DNA of 64,000 nucleotides, taken from Kineococcus terrestris (lineage in GTDB: Bacteria > Actinomycetota > Actinomycetes > Actinomycetales > Kineococcaceae). The DNA lies in NCBI RefSeq assembly GCF_041020765.1, contig NZ_JBEUEJ010000021.1. One strand, written 5' to 3'. Positions 16,400 through 24,224 of this stretch are shown piece after piece; position 1 is the first letter of the stretch; each line of letters opens with the position of its first letter. The notes beneath the pieces were generated by a model. The model saw only the letters and a list, made by a program, of their open reading frames with translations. It had not been told where the DNA came from and ran no database searches. The translations under genes were made by a program, and so were the position numbers.

Positions 16400-16418
16400 T
16401 GAGGGTAGCCTCACCTCA
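16400..16418. promoter_or_regulatory. DtxR/IdeR iron box overlapping a leaderless -10
   Basis: TGAGGGTAGCCTCACCTCA matches the 19-bp DtxR/IdeR consensus TTAGGTTAGSCTAACCTAA at 15 positions. On the minus strand it contains TACCCT (16407-16402), a TANNNT -10 box 7 nt before ATG 16394, so the transcript probably starts at the ATG. Repressor binding would directly occlude the promoter. Confidence 0.75.
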
Positions 16419-16459
16419 CTCAGGGGGGCCGGAGGGGCCGGTCCCGACCCGGCAGCCGC

Positions 16460-18298
16460 TCAGTCCCGCCGGCGCACCGCGCGGGCGGCCGCCCCCACCG
16501 TCTGCCGCACCCCGTCGACGACGATCTCGCGGGCGCCCGCGCGCTCCTCGGCGTCGGAGGACACGGCCTGCCGGACGACGGCCTTCGCGGTCGACACCAG
16601 CTGCTCCCGGGTGGTGTGCGGCGGGATCATCGGCACGTTCGCGTCGACCACGGCGTGCACGACGACGGGCTCGCGCGCGGCCACCGCCCGGTCCAGGACG
16701 GCGTCCAGGCCCTCGGGGGAGTCCGCGCGCAGACCGCCCAGCCCCAGCAGCTCGGCGTAGCGGTCGTACGGCAGGGACGGCACCTCCACCGCGGGCCGGA
16801 ACGGCACCTCCGCCTGCACCGCCCGCGCCTCCCACGCCACGAACGACAGCTCCGCGTTGTCCAGGACCACCACGACGAACCGCGGGTCCGCCCACCCGCG
16901 CCAGCGCTGCGCCACGGTGATCAGCTCGTTGACGCCGTTCATCTGCATCGCCCCGTCGCCGACCAGCGCCAGCACGGGCCGGTCCGGGTGGGCCTGCTTG
17001 GCGGCCAGCGCGTACGGCATCCCGCCGCCCATCGACAGCAGCGTGCCGGACAGGGACGCCAGCATCCCCGGCCGCAGGTCCAGGTCGCGCGCGTACCAGC
17101 TGGTCGCCGTGCCGCAGTCGACGGCGATCATCGCGTCGTCGCTCAGACGCTCGGACAGCCCCCGCACGAGCAGCTCGGGGTTCAGCGGGTCCGCGGCGGC
17201 GCGGGCCCGCTCGGCGCTCCACGCCCGCCAGTCGCGGTTCCACCCGGCGATCTCCTCGCGCCACGACGGGTCCGGGTCGGCGCCCTCCAGCAGCGGCAGC
17301 AGCGCCCGCAGCGTCTCGGCGGCGTCCCCGACGAGGTTGACCTCGGTGGGGTAGCGCGTCCCGCAGCGGGTGCCGTCGACGTCGACCTGCACGGCGCGCG
17401 CCTTCCCCGGCGGCGGGTAGTGCTCGCTGTACGGCATCGTCGTGCCGACCAGCAGCAGCACGTCGCACTCCTGCATGAGGTTCCAGCTCGGGCGCGTGCC
17501 CAGCAGCCCGATCGCGCCGGTCACCCAGTCCAGCCGGTCGTCCAGGACCGCCTTGCCCAGCAGCGCCTTCGCCACGCCCGCGCCCAGCCGGTCGGCCACG
17601 GCGGTCAGCTCCTCGGTCGCGCCGAGCGCGCCGGCACCCGCCAGCACCGCCACCCGCCGGCCCGAGCGCAGCACCTGCGCGGCCCGGGCCAGCGCCTCCG
17701 GCCGCGGGACGCCCGGCAGCGAGCCCGGCACCGCGCTGGTGCTCACGTACCCGTGCCCGTGGGGGACCTGGAGCACCGCGTCGGCGTCCTGCAGGTCGCT
17801 GGGCAGCACGACGGCCGTCACCGTGCGCCGCTCGCGGGCCGTGCGGGCCGCGCGGTCCACCACGTGCTGCACCTGGCTGGCCGCGGAGACCTGGAAGACG
17901 AAGTCGCCGGCCACGTCGCCGAACAGCCGGACCAGGTCCAGCTCCTGGTAGTACTGCGAGCCCAGCGCGGGGGTCGCGGTCTGCCCCAGCAGGGCGACGA
18001 CGGGGACGTGGTCCAGCTTGGCGTCGTACAGGCCGTTGAGGACGTGGACCGCGCCCGGCCCGGAGGTGACGACCGCGACGCCCAGCGGGCTGCCGCCGTA
18101 CTTCACGTCCGCGGTGGCGGCGAAGCCGGCGGTCTCCTCGTGGCGCACCTGCACGAACTCCGCCTCGCCGGCCTCCACGGCGCGGCCGATCGCGGAGACC
18201 ACCCCGCCGATCCCGTCGCCGGGGTAGCCGTAGAAGCGGCGCGCGCCCCACGCGGCCAGGCGCGAGACGACGTGGTCACCGACCGTGGGGGAGCTCAT
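16460..18298 (-). CDS. Thiamine-diphosphate enzyme, pyruvate oxidase/acetolactate-synthase-like
   Basis: Three-domain ThDP enzyme of 612 residues. The N-terminal PYR domain (about 1-170) has the catalytic Glu in RHEETAGF; a central domain spans about 190-330; the C-terminal PP domain has GDGAMQMNG followed by LDN, the metal-ThDP motif. The close relatives are pyruvate oxidases and the uncharacterised YdaP-type group, so decarboxylation of pyruvate to acetate or acetyl phosphate is likely but not proven. The C-terminal 45 residues are Arg/Ala-rich. A strong hairpin (18318-18354) insulates it from the upstream YtxH-like gene. Confidence 0.85.
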   Translation of the reverse strand: MSSPTVGDHVVSRLAAWGARRFYGYPGDGIGGVVSAIGRAVEAGEAEFVQVRHEETAGFAATADVKYGGSPLGVAVVTSGPGAVHVLNGLYDAKLDHVPVVALLGQTATPALGSQYYQELDLVRLFGDVAGDFVFQVSAASQVQHVVDRAARTARERRTVTAVVLPSDLQDADAVLQVPHGHGYVSTSAVPGSLPGVPRPEALARAAQVLRSGRRVAVLAGAGALGATEELTAVADRLGAGVAKALLGKAVLDDRLDWVTGAIGLLGTRPSWNLMQECDVLLLVGTTMPYSEHYPPPGKARAVQVDVDGTRCGTRYPTEVNLVGDAAETLRALLPLLEGADPDPSWREEIAGWNRDWRAWSAERARAAADPLNPELLVRGLSERLSDDAMIAVDCGTATSWYARDLDLRPGMLASLSGTLLSMGGGMPYALAAKQAHPDRPVLALVGDGAMQMNGVNELITVAQRWRGWADPRFVVVVLDNAELSFVAWEARAVQAEVPFRPAVEVPSLPYDRYAELLGLGGLRADSPEGLDAVLDRAVAAREPVVVHAVVDANVPMIPPHTTREQLVSTAKAVVRQAVSSDAEERAGAREIVVDGVRQTVGAAARAVRRRD

Positions 18299-18317
18299 CG
18301 CCCCACCCTCGACGCGC

Positions 18318-18354
18318 GACGGCCGCCCCGCACCTCAGGTGCGGGGCGGCCGTC
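18318..18354. terminator. 18-bp-arm hairpin terminator
   Basis: Bases 18318-18335 and 18337-18354 are exact reverse complements around a single C. In RNA a 15-bp stem with a small loop is realistic. It lies between the end of the YtxH-like gene and the start of the ThDP enzyme gene, both on the minus strand, and probably terminates the former. Confidence 0.7.
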
Positions 18355-18373
18355 GGCGCCCGTCGCGGGCTGG

Positions 18374-18679
18374 TCAGTCGCTGGGCATGCGGGTGTGGTG
18401 CTGGTCGCCCAGCGCGCCGTCACCGCTGCCGCCGCCGGAGGTCACCTTGTCCTTGACCTGCCCGGCCACCGCTCCCGCGGAGTCGGACAGCTTCGCCCCG
18501 GCCTGCTTGGCCATGTCGGTCCCGCGGTCCTGCAGGTCGACGACCTTCTCCTGCACCTTCGGGTTGCCCCACAGGCGCCCGGCGGCCGCGGCGATCTGGT
18601 CGTAGCGCTCCCGGCCCGCTCGGGTGCCGAGGACGTAGCCGGCGGCGCCGGCGACGAGGAAGAGGGCCTTGCCCTTCAT
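18374..18679 (-). CDS. YtxH-like small membrane-anchored protein
   Basis: 101-residue protein with one N-terminal hydrophobic segment (KALFLVAGAAGYVLGTRAG), then a charged amphipathic region (WGNPKVQEKVVDLQ) and a Gly/Ser/Asp tail. This matches widespread actinobacterial YtxH-type proteins of unknown, perhaps envelope or stress-related, function. ATG 18679 has GGGAGG 6 nt upstream; a GTG one codon earlier is too close to it. Confidence 0.75.
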   Translation of the reverse strand: MKGKALFLVAGAAGYVLGTRAGRERYDQIAAAAGRLWGNPKVQEKVVDLQDRGTDMAKQAGAKLSDSAGAVAGQVKDKVTSGGGSGDGALGDQHHTRMPSD

Positions 18680-18773
18680 CACGTGCCTCCCTGGGGTCGT
18701 GGTCGTGATCTCGCCCGTCCACTCTGGCAGCGCGGGCCGCGGCCCGCGCGCCGAGCCGCCGTCGACGGCCTGC

Positions 18774-20003
18774 TCAGCGCCCGGTGACCGCGGTCAGCGC
18801 CGCCGCGAGCGCCGCGACGTCCCCGGCGGTGGTGTCCAGGTGCCCCGACACGCGCAGCACGTCGCGGGTCATCTCCTCCGGCGCTCGCTCGCGCGCGGCG
18901 GCCGTGGTGACGGTGCCGTGCTCGGCGAGCAGGCGCGCGCGCACCGCGAGCACGTCGACGTCGTCCCGGTCGGGGCGCAGGGTGACCGTCGCGCTCGGCT
19001 CGGCGGCGTCCTCCACGACGGTCCAGCCCGGCACGTCCGCCAGCCCCTCGCGCACGGCGCGGCCCACGGCCGCCAGCCCGGCGCGCACGCGCTCCGGCCC
19101 GAGCGCGAGGTGCTCGGCCAGGGCCGCGGCCAGCCCGACCCGGCCGGCCACGTGCCCCTCGGAGCGGTCGCCCAGGCGCCCGCGCCACGCCGAGCCGGGG
19201 GAGGCGGCGACCAGGCCGACCCCGCGCGGGCCGGCCAGCCACTTGCGCGAGGTCGCGTAGACGACGACGTCGGCGCCGGCCAGGTCCCCGGTCAGCGGCA
19301 GCCGCACGTCCAGGTGGCCCAGGGCCTGCGCGGCGTCCACGACGACCGGCACCCCGGCGCGCGCGCACACCGCGACCAGCTCGGGCACGGGCTGCACGGT
19401 GCCGGCGTGGCTGCCCAGCCACGTCAGGTGCACCAGGTCCGGGCGCCGCGCGCGCAGGGCCGCGGCCAGGTCGGCGGGGTCGAGGCGGTGCGGGCCGGGT
19501 GCGTCGGGAGCGGGCAGCGCCGGGGCGCTCGCGCCGACGGACGCCAGGAGGGTCAGGTTGGGGCCGTACTCGCCGCGGGCGCGCAGGACCGTGCGCGGCG
19601 GGCCGCCGGGCCGGGCCAGCAGGACGTGCAGGAGGGCGTCGTGCGCGGAGTGCGTCCAGGCGACCGAGCCCTCGTGCCCGCCCCCGTGCCCGTCCCCGTG
19701 CCCGCTCGCGTCCCAGCCCAGCAGCGCGCGGACGGCGGCCCGCCCGCCGTCGAGGACCCCGGCGGCCTCCGCGGCGGCCACGTACCCGCCGGCCTCCGCC
19801 TCGCGGCGGGTGTGCGCGGCGACGGCGTCCAGGACCGCGGTGCTGCTGCGCCCGGCGGCGGCCGAGTCCAGGTGGCGCAGGGTCCGCGGCGGGCGGGCGG
19901 CGCGGTGGGCGGCGCCGAGGCCCGGCACGAGGTCCTCGGCGGGGTCGTCGGCGGGGTCGTCGGCGGGGTCGTCGGCGGGGTCGGTGGCGGGCTCGGTGGT
20001 CAC
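18774..20003 (-). CDS. Class-V aminotransferase, EgtE-like PLP enzyme
   Basis: PLP-dependent enzyme of 409 residues. VVVDAAQALGHLDV and YATSRKWLAGPRG contain the cofactor-binding Asp and Lys of class-V aminotransferase folds. HLDSAAAGRSS and RREAEAGGYVAA near the N-terminus resemble mycobacterial EgtE, the C-S lyase completing ergothioneine synthesis, from memory of that sequence. No egtA-D genes are nearby, so the assignment is tentative; a cysteine desulfurase-like role is the alternative. The first 30 residues include a five-unit 12-bp repeat (DDPA). GTG 20003 lacks a ribosome site and may be leaderless (CACGAT 6 nt upstream). Confidence 0.7.
   Translation of the reverse strand: MTTEPATDPADDPADDPADDPAEDLVPGLGAAHRAARPPRTLRHLDSAAAGRSSTAVLDAVAAHTRREAEAGGYVAAAEAAGVLDGGRAAVRALLGWDASGHGDGHGGGHEGSVAWTHSAHDALLHVLLARPGGPPRTVLRARGEYGPNLTLLASVGASAPALPAPDAPGPHRLDPADLAAALRARRPDLVHLTWLGSHAGTVQPVPELVAVCARAGVPVVVDAAQALGHLDVRLPLTGDLAGADVVVYATSRKWLAGPRGVGLVAASPGSAWRGRLGDRSEGHVAGRVGLAAALAEHLALGPERVRAGLAAVGRAVREGLADVPGWTVVEDAAEPSATVTLRPDRDDVDVLAVRARLLAEHGTVTTAAARERAPEEMTRDVLRVSGHLDTTAGDVAALAAALTAVTGR
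19932..19991 (-). repeat. 12-bp coding minisatellite (5 units) in the EgtE-like gene
   Basis: Five 12-bp units, three identical (GTCGTCGGCGGG on the plus strand), encode the repeated DDPA stretch in the N-terminal tail before the conserved enzyme begins. Confidence 0.85.
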
Positions 20004-20033
20004 GGCGGGATCGTGCCAGCAGCGCGTTCCGCT

Positions 20034-20053
20034 GTCCGGCCAGCGGGCCGGAC
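20034..20053. promoter_or_regulatory. Inverted repeat between divergent genes
   Basis: GTCCGGCC (20034-20041) and GGCCGGAC (20046-20053) flank AGCG in the 88-bp divergent gap between the EgtE-like and uronate dehydrogenase genes. It is placed like an operator near both promoters; the binding protein is unknown. Confidence 0.4.
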
Positions 20054-20078
20054 GCTGTCCACGTCGGTGGCAGGGCGC

Positions 20079-20084
20079 TAGGGT
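20079..20084 (+). promoter_or_regulatory. Leaderless -10 box of the uronate dehydrogenase gene
   Basis: TAGGGT fits the actinobacterial -10 consensus TANNNT and ends 7 nt before GTG 20092. No Shine-Dalgarno is present, so transcription probably starts at the start codon. Confidence 0.6.
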
Positions 20085-20091
20085 GCGGCGC

Positions 20092-20910
20092 GTGCAACGG
20101 CTGCTCATCACCGGGTCCAGCGGGACCGTCGGACGCCTGCTCGTCGACCGCCTCGCCGCCGCGCGGCCCGACCGCCGCCTGCGGCTGCTCGACCTGCACC
20201 ACCCGGACGGGCTCGCCGATCGCGCGGACCCGGCGGGCGTCGAGCTCGTCGAGGGCTCGGTCACCGACGCGGCCGTCGTGGCGGCCGCCGTCGAGGGCGT
20301 CGACGCCGTCCTCCACCTCGGCGGCATCAGCGTCGAGGGCCCCTGGCGCGACGTCCTGGAGGTCAACGTCCACGGCACGTTCACGGTGCTGGACGAGGCC
20401 GCCCGCGCGGGCGTGCGCACCGTCGTGCTCGCCTCCAGCAACCACGCCGTCGGCATGACCCGCCGCGGCGACGCCGACCTGCCGGCCGACGCCCCGTTCC
20501 ACCCCGACACCTACTACGGCTGGTCCAAGACCGCCGGGGAGTCGCTGGGCCGGTTGTTCGTCGAGCGCGCGGGCCTGAGCGTCGTCGCGCTGCGCATCGG
20601 CTCGTGCGCGGAGCGCCCGCAGGACGAGCGCCAGCTGGCCACCTGGCTCTCGCCCGACGACTGCGCCCGCCTCGTCGAGGCGTCGATCGATCCCGCGACC
20701 ACGGGCTTCCACCTCGTGTGGGGCGTCTCGCGCAACACCCGCCGCTGGTGGTCCCTGGCCGAGGGGGAGGCGATCGGCTACCGGCCCGCCGACGACGCCG
20801 AGGTCTTCGCCGCCGAGGTCGAGCGCGCCGGGGGCGAGCCGGTGCCGGTGGACGTGGTGGGGGGGAGCTTCACCCGGTTCGCGCTGGGCACGTGCGACGT
20901 GCAGGGTTGA
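20092..20910 (+). CDS. udh: Uronate dehydrogenase-like NAD-dependent SDR
   Basis: Extended SDR of 272 residues that probably oxidises D-galacturonate or D-glucuronate to the aldaro-lactone. GSSGTVG binds NAD, and the catalytic pair is Tyr142 and Lys146 in YGWSK. The motifs HLGGISVEGPW, ASSNHAVGM, RIGSC and ATWLSPDD closely follow the characterised Agrobacterium uronate dehydrogenase as I recall it. It stands alone on its strand with a leaderless-type promoter. A gluconate/idonate dehydrogenase pair occurs 7 kb downstream, so the region has several sugar-acid enzymes. Confidence 0.78.
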   Translation: MQRLLITGSSGTVGRLLVDRLAAARPDRRLRLLDLHHPDGLADRADPAGVELVEGSVTDAAVVAAAVEGVDAVLHLGGISVEGPWRDVLEVNVHGTFTVLDEAARAGVRTVVLASSNHAVGMTRRGDADLPADAPFHPDTYYGWSKTAGESLGRLFVERAGLSVVALRIGSCAERPQDERQLATWLSPDDCARLVEASIDPATTGFHLVWGVSRNTRRWWSLAEGEAIGYRPADDAEVFAAEVERAGGEPVPVDVVGGSFTRFALGTCDVQG

Positions 20911-20951
20911 GCGCGCAGGCCCGCGCCCGCGGGCCGCGGGAGGAGACCAGC

Positions 20952-21140
20952 ATGGCCAGCGTCAGCCCGATCGACGTCCAGAAGGCGCTGCACGGCGTCG
21001 AGTACCCGGCCAGCAAGGACGCGCTCGTGCAGGCCGCCGAGGGCAACGGGGCGTCGGGTGAGGTGCTCGAGGCCGTCAAGGGCATCCCCGAGCGCGAGTA
21101 CGAGGGCCCGACGGGCGTCTCGGCCGAGATCTTCAACTGA
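20952..21140 (+). CDS. DUF2795 small protein
   Basis: 62-residue protein whose DVQKALHGVEYPASKDALVQ and IPEREYEGPTGVS mark it as DUF2795, a common actinobacterial family of unknown function with a small helical fold. ATG 20952 follows GGGAGGAG. A nested palindrome begins 13 nt after its stop. Confidence 0.85.
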   Translation: MASVSPIDVQKALHGVEYPASKDALVQAAEGNGASGEVLEAVKGIPEREYEGPTGVSAEIFN

Positions 21141-21153
21141 CCCCTGTGCCACC

Positions 21154-21205
21154 CCCGCCGTGATCATGAACGGGTGAGACCTCACCCACCCATGATCACG
21201 GCGGG
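21154..21205. repeat. Nested intergenic palindrome, copy A
   Basis: Outer arms CCCGCCGTGATCATG (21154-21168) and CATGATCACGGCGGG (21191-21205) pair perfectly. The 22-nt centre has an inner stem GGGTGAG/CTCACCC (21172-21178 and 21181-21187) flanked by 3 nt on each side, forming a symmetric internal loop. It lies between convergent genes, 13 nt after a stop codon. A related copy is at 30151-30200. Confidence 0.9.
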
Positions 21206-21239
21206 AGGGGGTGCCGCGGGAGGTGCGGGCCCGGGCGGG

Positions 21240-21503
21240 TCAGGCGGGGGGGCCGGAGGCGCGCGGTGCGACGGCGGCGTCGGTCACCGGCAGGGCCGCG
21301 GGGACGACGGCCGGGACGTCGGCGACGACGGCGCGCCGCCAGCGGAGCGCGGCCGGGGCGCCGTACGCGGCGGCCGCCAGGACGGCCGCGGTGGCGCCCA
21401 GGGCGCTGCCACCGGCGCCCAGCACGACCGCGGCGGCCAGCAGCGCCGCGCACAGGAGGAGGTCGCCGGCGGCGACCCAGCGAGCTCGTGCCGTCGTGTC
21501 CAC
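21240..21503 (-). CDS. Small two-helix membrane protein (hypothetical)
   Basis: 87-residue product with two hydrophobic segments separated by a short turn, followed by a Val/Ala/Pro tail. No family recognised. GTG 21503 is preceded by a purine-rich GAGGAGAGGGGG at acceptable spacing. Upstream in-frame residues are Arg/Pro-rich and look non-coding, so this start is preferred. It is divergent from the MntR gene. Confidence 0.5.
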   Translation of the reverse strand: MDTTARARWVAAGDLLLCAALLAAAVVLGAGGSALGATAAVLAAAAYGAPAALRWRRAVVADVPAVVPAALPVTDAAVAPRASGPPA

Positions 21504-21544
21504 GGTGCCCCCTCTCCTCGTCCTGCGTCTGCCACCGATTGTGA

Positions 21545-21560
21545 GTTCGGCGGACCGAAC
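21545..21560. promoter_or_regulatory. Inverted repeat between the small membrane gene and mntR
   Basis: GTTCGG (21545-21550) and CCGAAC (21555-21560) flank CGGA in a locally AT-richer stretch of the 236-bp divergent gap, suggesting an operator. The remainder of 21504-21739 shows no gene. Confidence 0.35.
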
Positions 21561-21739
21561 ACGCAACTGGAGCGTCCGGGAGCCGCGGGTGCGGCGGTGC
21601 GCTCCGCGGGCGGTCCCGGGCGCGGTGGCAAGCTGAGCCCGTCGCGGCGCGGGCCGCGGCGCCGGGCGGTGCGCGCCGCGCGTCAGCGCACCCGGCCGGC
21701 ACGACGAGGGGGACACCGTCCCCGGGGGAGGCCCGAGAC

Positions 21740-22474
21740 GTGGTGCCGACCGCCAAGCGGACCGCTGCCACCCGCACCCAGCCCGCGGGCAGCGGCGGGG
21801 CGGAGGTCTTCACGCCCGCCGCCGAGGACTGCCTCAAGATCGTCTACACGGCGGGGGAGTGGTCCGAGCGCAAGGTGACCCTGTCGATGCTCGCGGGCGA
21901 GATGGGCGTGTCCGCCTCCACCGCCTCCGAGGCCGTGCGCAAGCTGACCGACGCCGGCCTGCTGCTGCACGAGCGCTACGGCGGGGTCGAGCTGACCGAG
22001 GCGGGCCGCGCCCGCGCCCTCGTCGTCGTGCGCCGCCACCGGCTGCTGGAGACCTTCCTCGTCGCCGACCTCGGCTACTCCTGGGACGAGGTCCACGAGG
22101 AGGCCGAGGTCCTCGAGCACGTCGTCTCCGACCGGCTCCTGGACCGCCTGGACGCCCGCCTCGGCCACCCCGAGCGCGACCCGCACGGCGACCCCATCCC
22201 CCAGCCGGACGGGACCGTGCCCCAGCCCGGCGCGCACGCCCTTGGCGACCTGGCCGAGGGCTCCGCGGGCGTCGTGGCGCGCATCTCCGACGCCGACCCG
22301 GACGTCCTGCGCTACTTCGCCGAGCTCGGCCTCGGCCTCGACGTGCGGGTGGAGGTCGTCCAGCGCCGCGGGTTCGCCGGCACCACCGTCGTGCGCATCG
22401 GGGGCGACGGCGGGCGCGAGGTCGACCTCGGCGACCCCGCCGTGGCGTCGGTGTGGGTGCTGCCGGCCCGGTGA
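21740..22474 (+). CDS. mntR: DtxR-family manganese regulator, MntR/SirR type
   Basis: Metal-dependent repressor of 244 residues. A winged helix (about 25-90, with SMLAGEMGVSASTASEAV) is followed by the dimer/metal domain, HRLLETFLVADLGY and VHEEAEVLEHVVSD. Where DtxR/IdeR carry a metal-binding Cys in VHDEACRWEH, this protein has Glu, as in manganese-sensing relatives such as mycobacterial Rv2788. The C-terminal 70 residues are an SH3-like FeoA-type domain. GTG 21740 has GGGGGAGG 8 nt upstream. It overlaps the next gene by GTGA and may not be the regulator of the iron box at 16400. Confidence 0.85.
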   Translation: MVPTAKRTAATRTQPAGSGGAEVFTPAAEDCLKIVYTAGEWSERKVTLSMLAGEMGVSASTASEAVRKLTDAGLLLHERYGGVELTEAGRARALVVVRRHRLLETFLVADLGYSWDEVHEEAEVLEHVVSDRLLDRLDARLGHPERDPHGDPIPQPDGTVPQPGAHALGDLAEGSAGVVARISDADPDVLRYFAELGLGLDVRVEVVQRRGFAGTTVVRIGGDGGREVDLGDPAVASVWVLPAR

Positions 22475-23253
22475 GCGCTCCCGCGGGCCCGGGCGGGCCG
22501 CACGGTCCGGCCGGCGGGGTCGCGCGCGACGAGCACGGCCGCCCGCTGGCCGCCACGACCCACGACGTCACCGTCCTCGACGGCGGGGCCGGCGGCGAGG
22601 TCCCGGGCGACGCCCTGCTGCGGGCCCTCGGGCGCAGCACCGCCCTCGCGCCCGCCCGCACGGGCGCCGGCGTGCGGGCCGCCGCGGCGGCCGTCCTCGG
22701 CGCGCGCGTCGTGCTGGCGGGACCGGCGGTGCCCGACGGGGCGCTGGCGGCCGCCGCGGAGCTGTGCACCGGGCTGCTCGTCCTGCGCCCCGCGGCCCGG
22801 CCGCTGCCGCCGGCGCTGCGCCGGCGGGTGGACCTGCTCGTGGCCGGCCGGGCGGACCTGGCCGCGCTCGCCGGGGAGGCGGAGGGGCCGGGGGACCCGG
22901 GGGACCCGGGGGACCCGGGGGACCTCGACGACGTCGTCGCGCGGGTCCGGGCGCTGCGCCCGGACCAGACGAGCGTCGTGGTCGGGGCGGGCGCCGGCGC
23001 GGTGGTCGTGACCCCCGGCGGGCACGCCGCCGTGCCGCTGGACGCGACCCCGTCCGCGGACGCCGTCGCCGACGCCGTCGCCGACGGGCTGGTGGACGGT
23101 CTGCTGGGCGGGCTCGGGCTCGTCGACGCGGTCCGCTGGGCCGGGCACGTGGCGGCCCGCGCGGCCGGGACGGCGCAGCGCGGCGGGCCGCCGCACCGGG
23201 ACGAGGTGGGGCCGACGAGGGTCCTGCCGCCGACAGGAGGGAGCACGCCGTGA
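22471..23253 (+). CDS. Degenerate PfkB/ribokinase-like protein
   Basis: 260-residue protein. The central part (RVVLAGPAVPDGALAAAAEL, then VDLLVAGRADLAALAGE) and the C-terminal part resemble the second half of PfkB sugar kinases, but the N-terminal substrate lid is missing. The catalytic anion-hole motif DTxGAGD appears as DATPSAD: the Asp remains but the Gly-Ala-Gly is lost. It may be an inactive or regulatory pseudo-kinase. GTG 22471 overlaps the mntR stop, and its own stop overlaps the next oxidoreductase. A 9-bp GDP-encoding repeat (22891-22926) sits in a linker. Confidence 0.6.
   Translation: MSAPAGPGGPHGPAGGVARDEHGRPLAATTHDVTVLDGGAGGEVPGDALLRALGRSTALAPARTGAGVRAAAAAVLGARVVLAGPAVPDGALAAAAELCTGLLVLRPAARPLPPALRRRVDLLVAGRADLAALAGEAEGPGDPGDPGDPGDLDDVVARVRALRPDQTSVVVGAGAGAVVVTPGGHAAVPLDATPSADAVADAVADGLVDGLLGGLGLVDAVRWAGHVAARAAGTAQRGGPPHRDEVGPTRVLPPTGGSTP
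22891..22926 (+). repeat. 9-bp coding minisatellite (4 units), GDP repeat
   Basis: Three identical GGGGACCCG units plus one variant encode GDPGDPGDPGD in a linker of the PfkB-like protein. Confidence 0.85.
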
Positions 23254-24224
23254 GCGTGGGCTGGGGTTTCGTGGGCACGGGCGGCATCGCCCGCACCCTC
23301 GCGCGGGCGCTGGAGCTGGTGCCGGGCGGGCGGCTCGTGGCGGTGTGCTCGCGCAGCGCCGCGCGGGCGGAGGCCTTCGCCGCCGAGCACGGGGCCGAGC
23401 GCGGCTACGACGACGTGGAGCGGATGCTGGCCGACCCGGCCGTGGACGCCGTCTACGTGGCCACCCCGCACCCGCAGCACCACGCCCCGGCGCGGGCCGC
23501 GCTGCTGGCGGGCACGCCGGTGCTGGTGGAGAAGCCGGTGACGGTGACGCTGGCGGCGCTGCGGGACCTGGTGGACACCGCGCGCGAGCGCCGGGTGTTC
23601 TTCATGGAGGCGTGGTGGACGCGCTTCCTGCCGGGCACGGCGGCGCTGCTGGACGTCCTCGGCTCGGGCGCCGTCGGCGAGGTGCGGGCCGTCCACGCCG
23701 ACCTCGGCTTCCCGGCGCCGCCGGAGGCGCGGCGCTTCTGGGACCCGGCGCTCGGCGGCGGGTCGCTGCTGGACCTGGGCCCGTACCCGGTGGGGCTGGC
23801 GCACCTCCTGCTGGGAGCGCCGGAGACCGTGCGCGCGGTGGGGTCGCTGTCGCCGGAGGGCGTGGACCGGCAGACGTCGATCGCGCTGGGCTGGGCCTCG
23901 GGCGCGGTGGCGTCGCTGTCGACGACGGTCGTGGCGCAGGCCGCGGGCCGGGCGTGGGTGGAGGGCTCGCGCGGGTGGGTGGAGGTGGAGGCGCCCGTGC
24001 ACTCGGTGCCGGCGTTCACGGTGCACGCGGACGGCGCCGCGACGCGCCACGAGCACGCCGTGGCCGACGGGCACCGCTTCATGCTCGAGCACGTGCACGA
24101 CTGCCTGGCGCGCGGTGCGACCGAGAGCCCGCTGCTGCCGCTGTCGCGATCGCTCCAGGTGCAGGCGGTGCTGGAGGAGGTGCTGGACCAGGTCGGGGTG
24201 ACACGGGTGCGCGAGCTCGGCTGA
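23250..24224 (+). CDS. Gfo/Idh/MocA oxidoreductase, dihydrodiol-dehydrogenase-like
   Basis: NAD(P)-dependent oxidoreductase of 324 residues. GFVGTGGIA binds the dinucleotide, VEKPVTV is the family EKP motif, and FFMEAWWTRFLP is characteristic of the dihydrodiol dehydrogenase/D-xylose 1-dehydrogenase subgroup. GTG 23250 overlaps the previous stop and has AGGAGGGAG upstream. It is the last of three coupled genes starting with mntR, an unexpected partnership of metal sensing and sugar oxidation. Confidence 0.88.
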   Translation: MSVGWGFVGTGGIARTLARALELVPGGRLVAVCSRSAARAEAFAAEHGAERGYDDVERMLADPAVDAVYVATPHPQHHAPARAALLAGTPVLVEKPVTVTLAALRDLVDTARERRVFFMEAWWTRFLPGTAALLDVLGSGAVGEVRAVHADLGFPAPPEARRFWDPALGGGSLLDLGPYPVGLAHLLLGAPETVRAVGSLSPEGVDRQTSIALGWASGAVASLSTTVVAQAAGRAWVEGSRGWVEVEAPVHSVPAFTVHADGAATRHEHAVADGHRFMLEHVHDCLARGATESPLLPLSRSLQVQAVLEEVLDQVGVTRVRELG

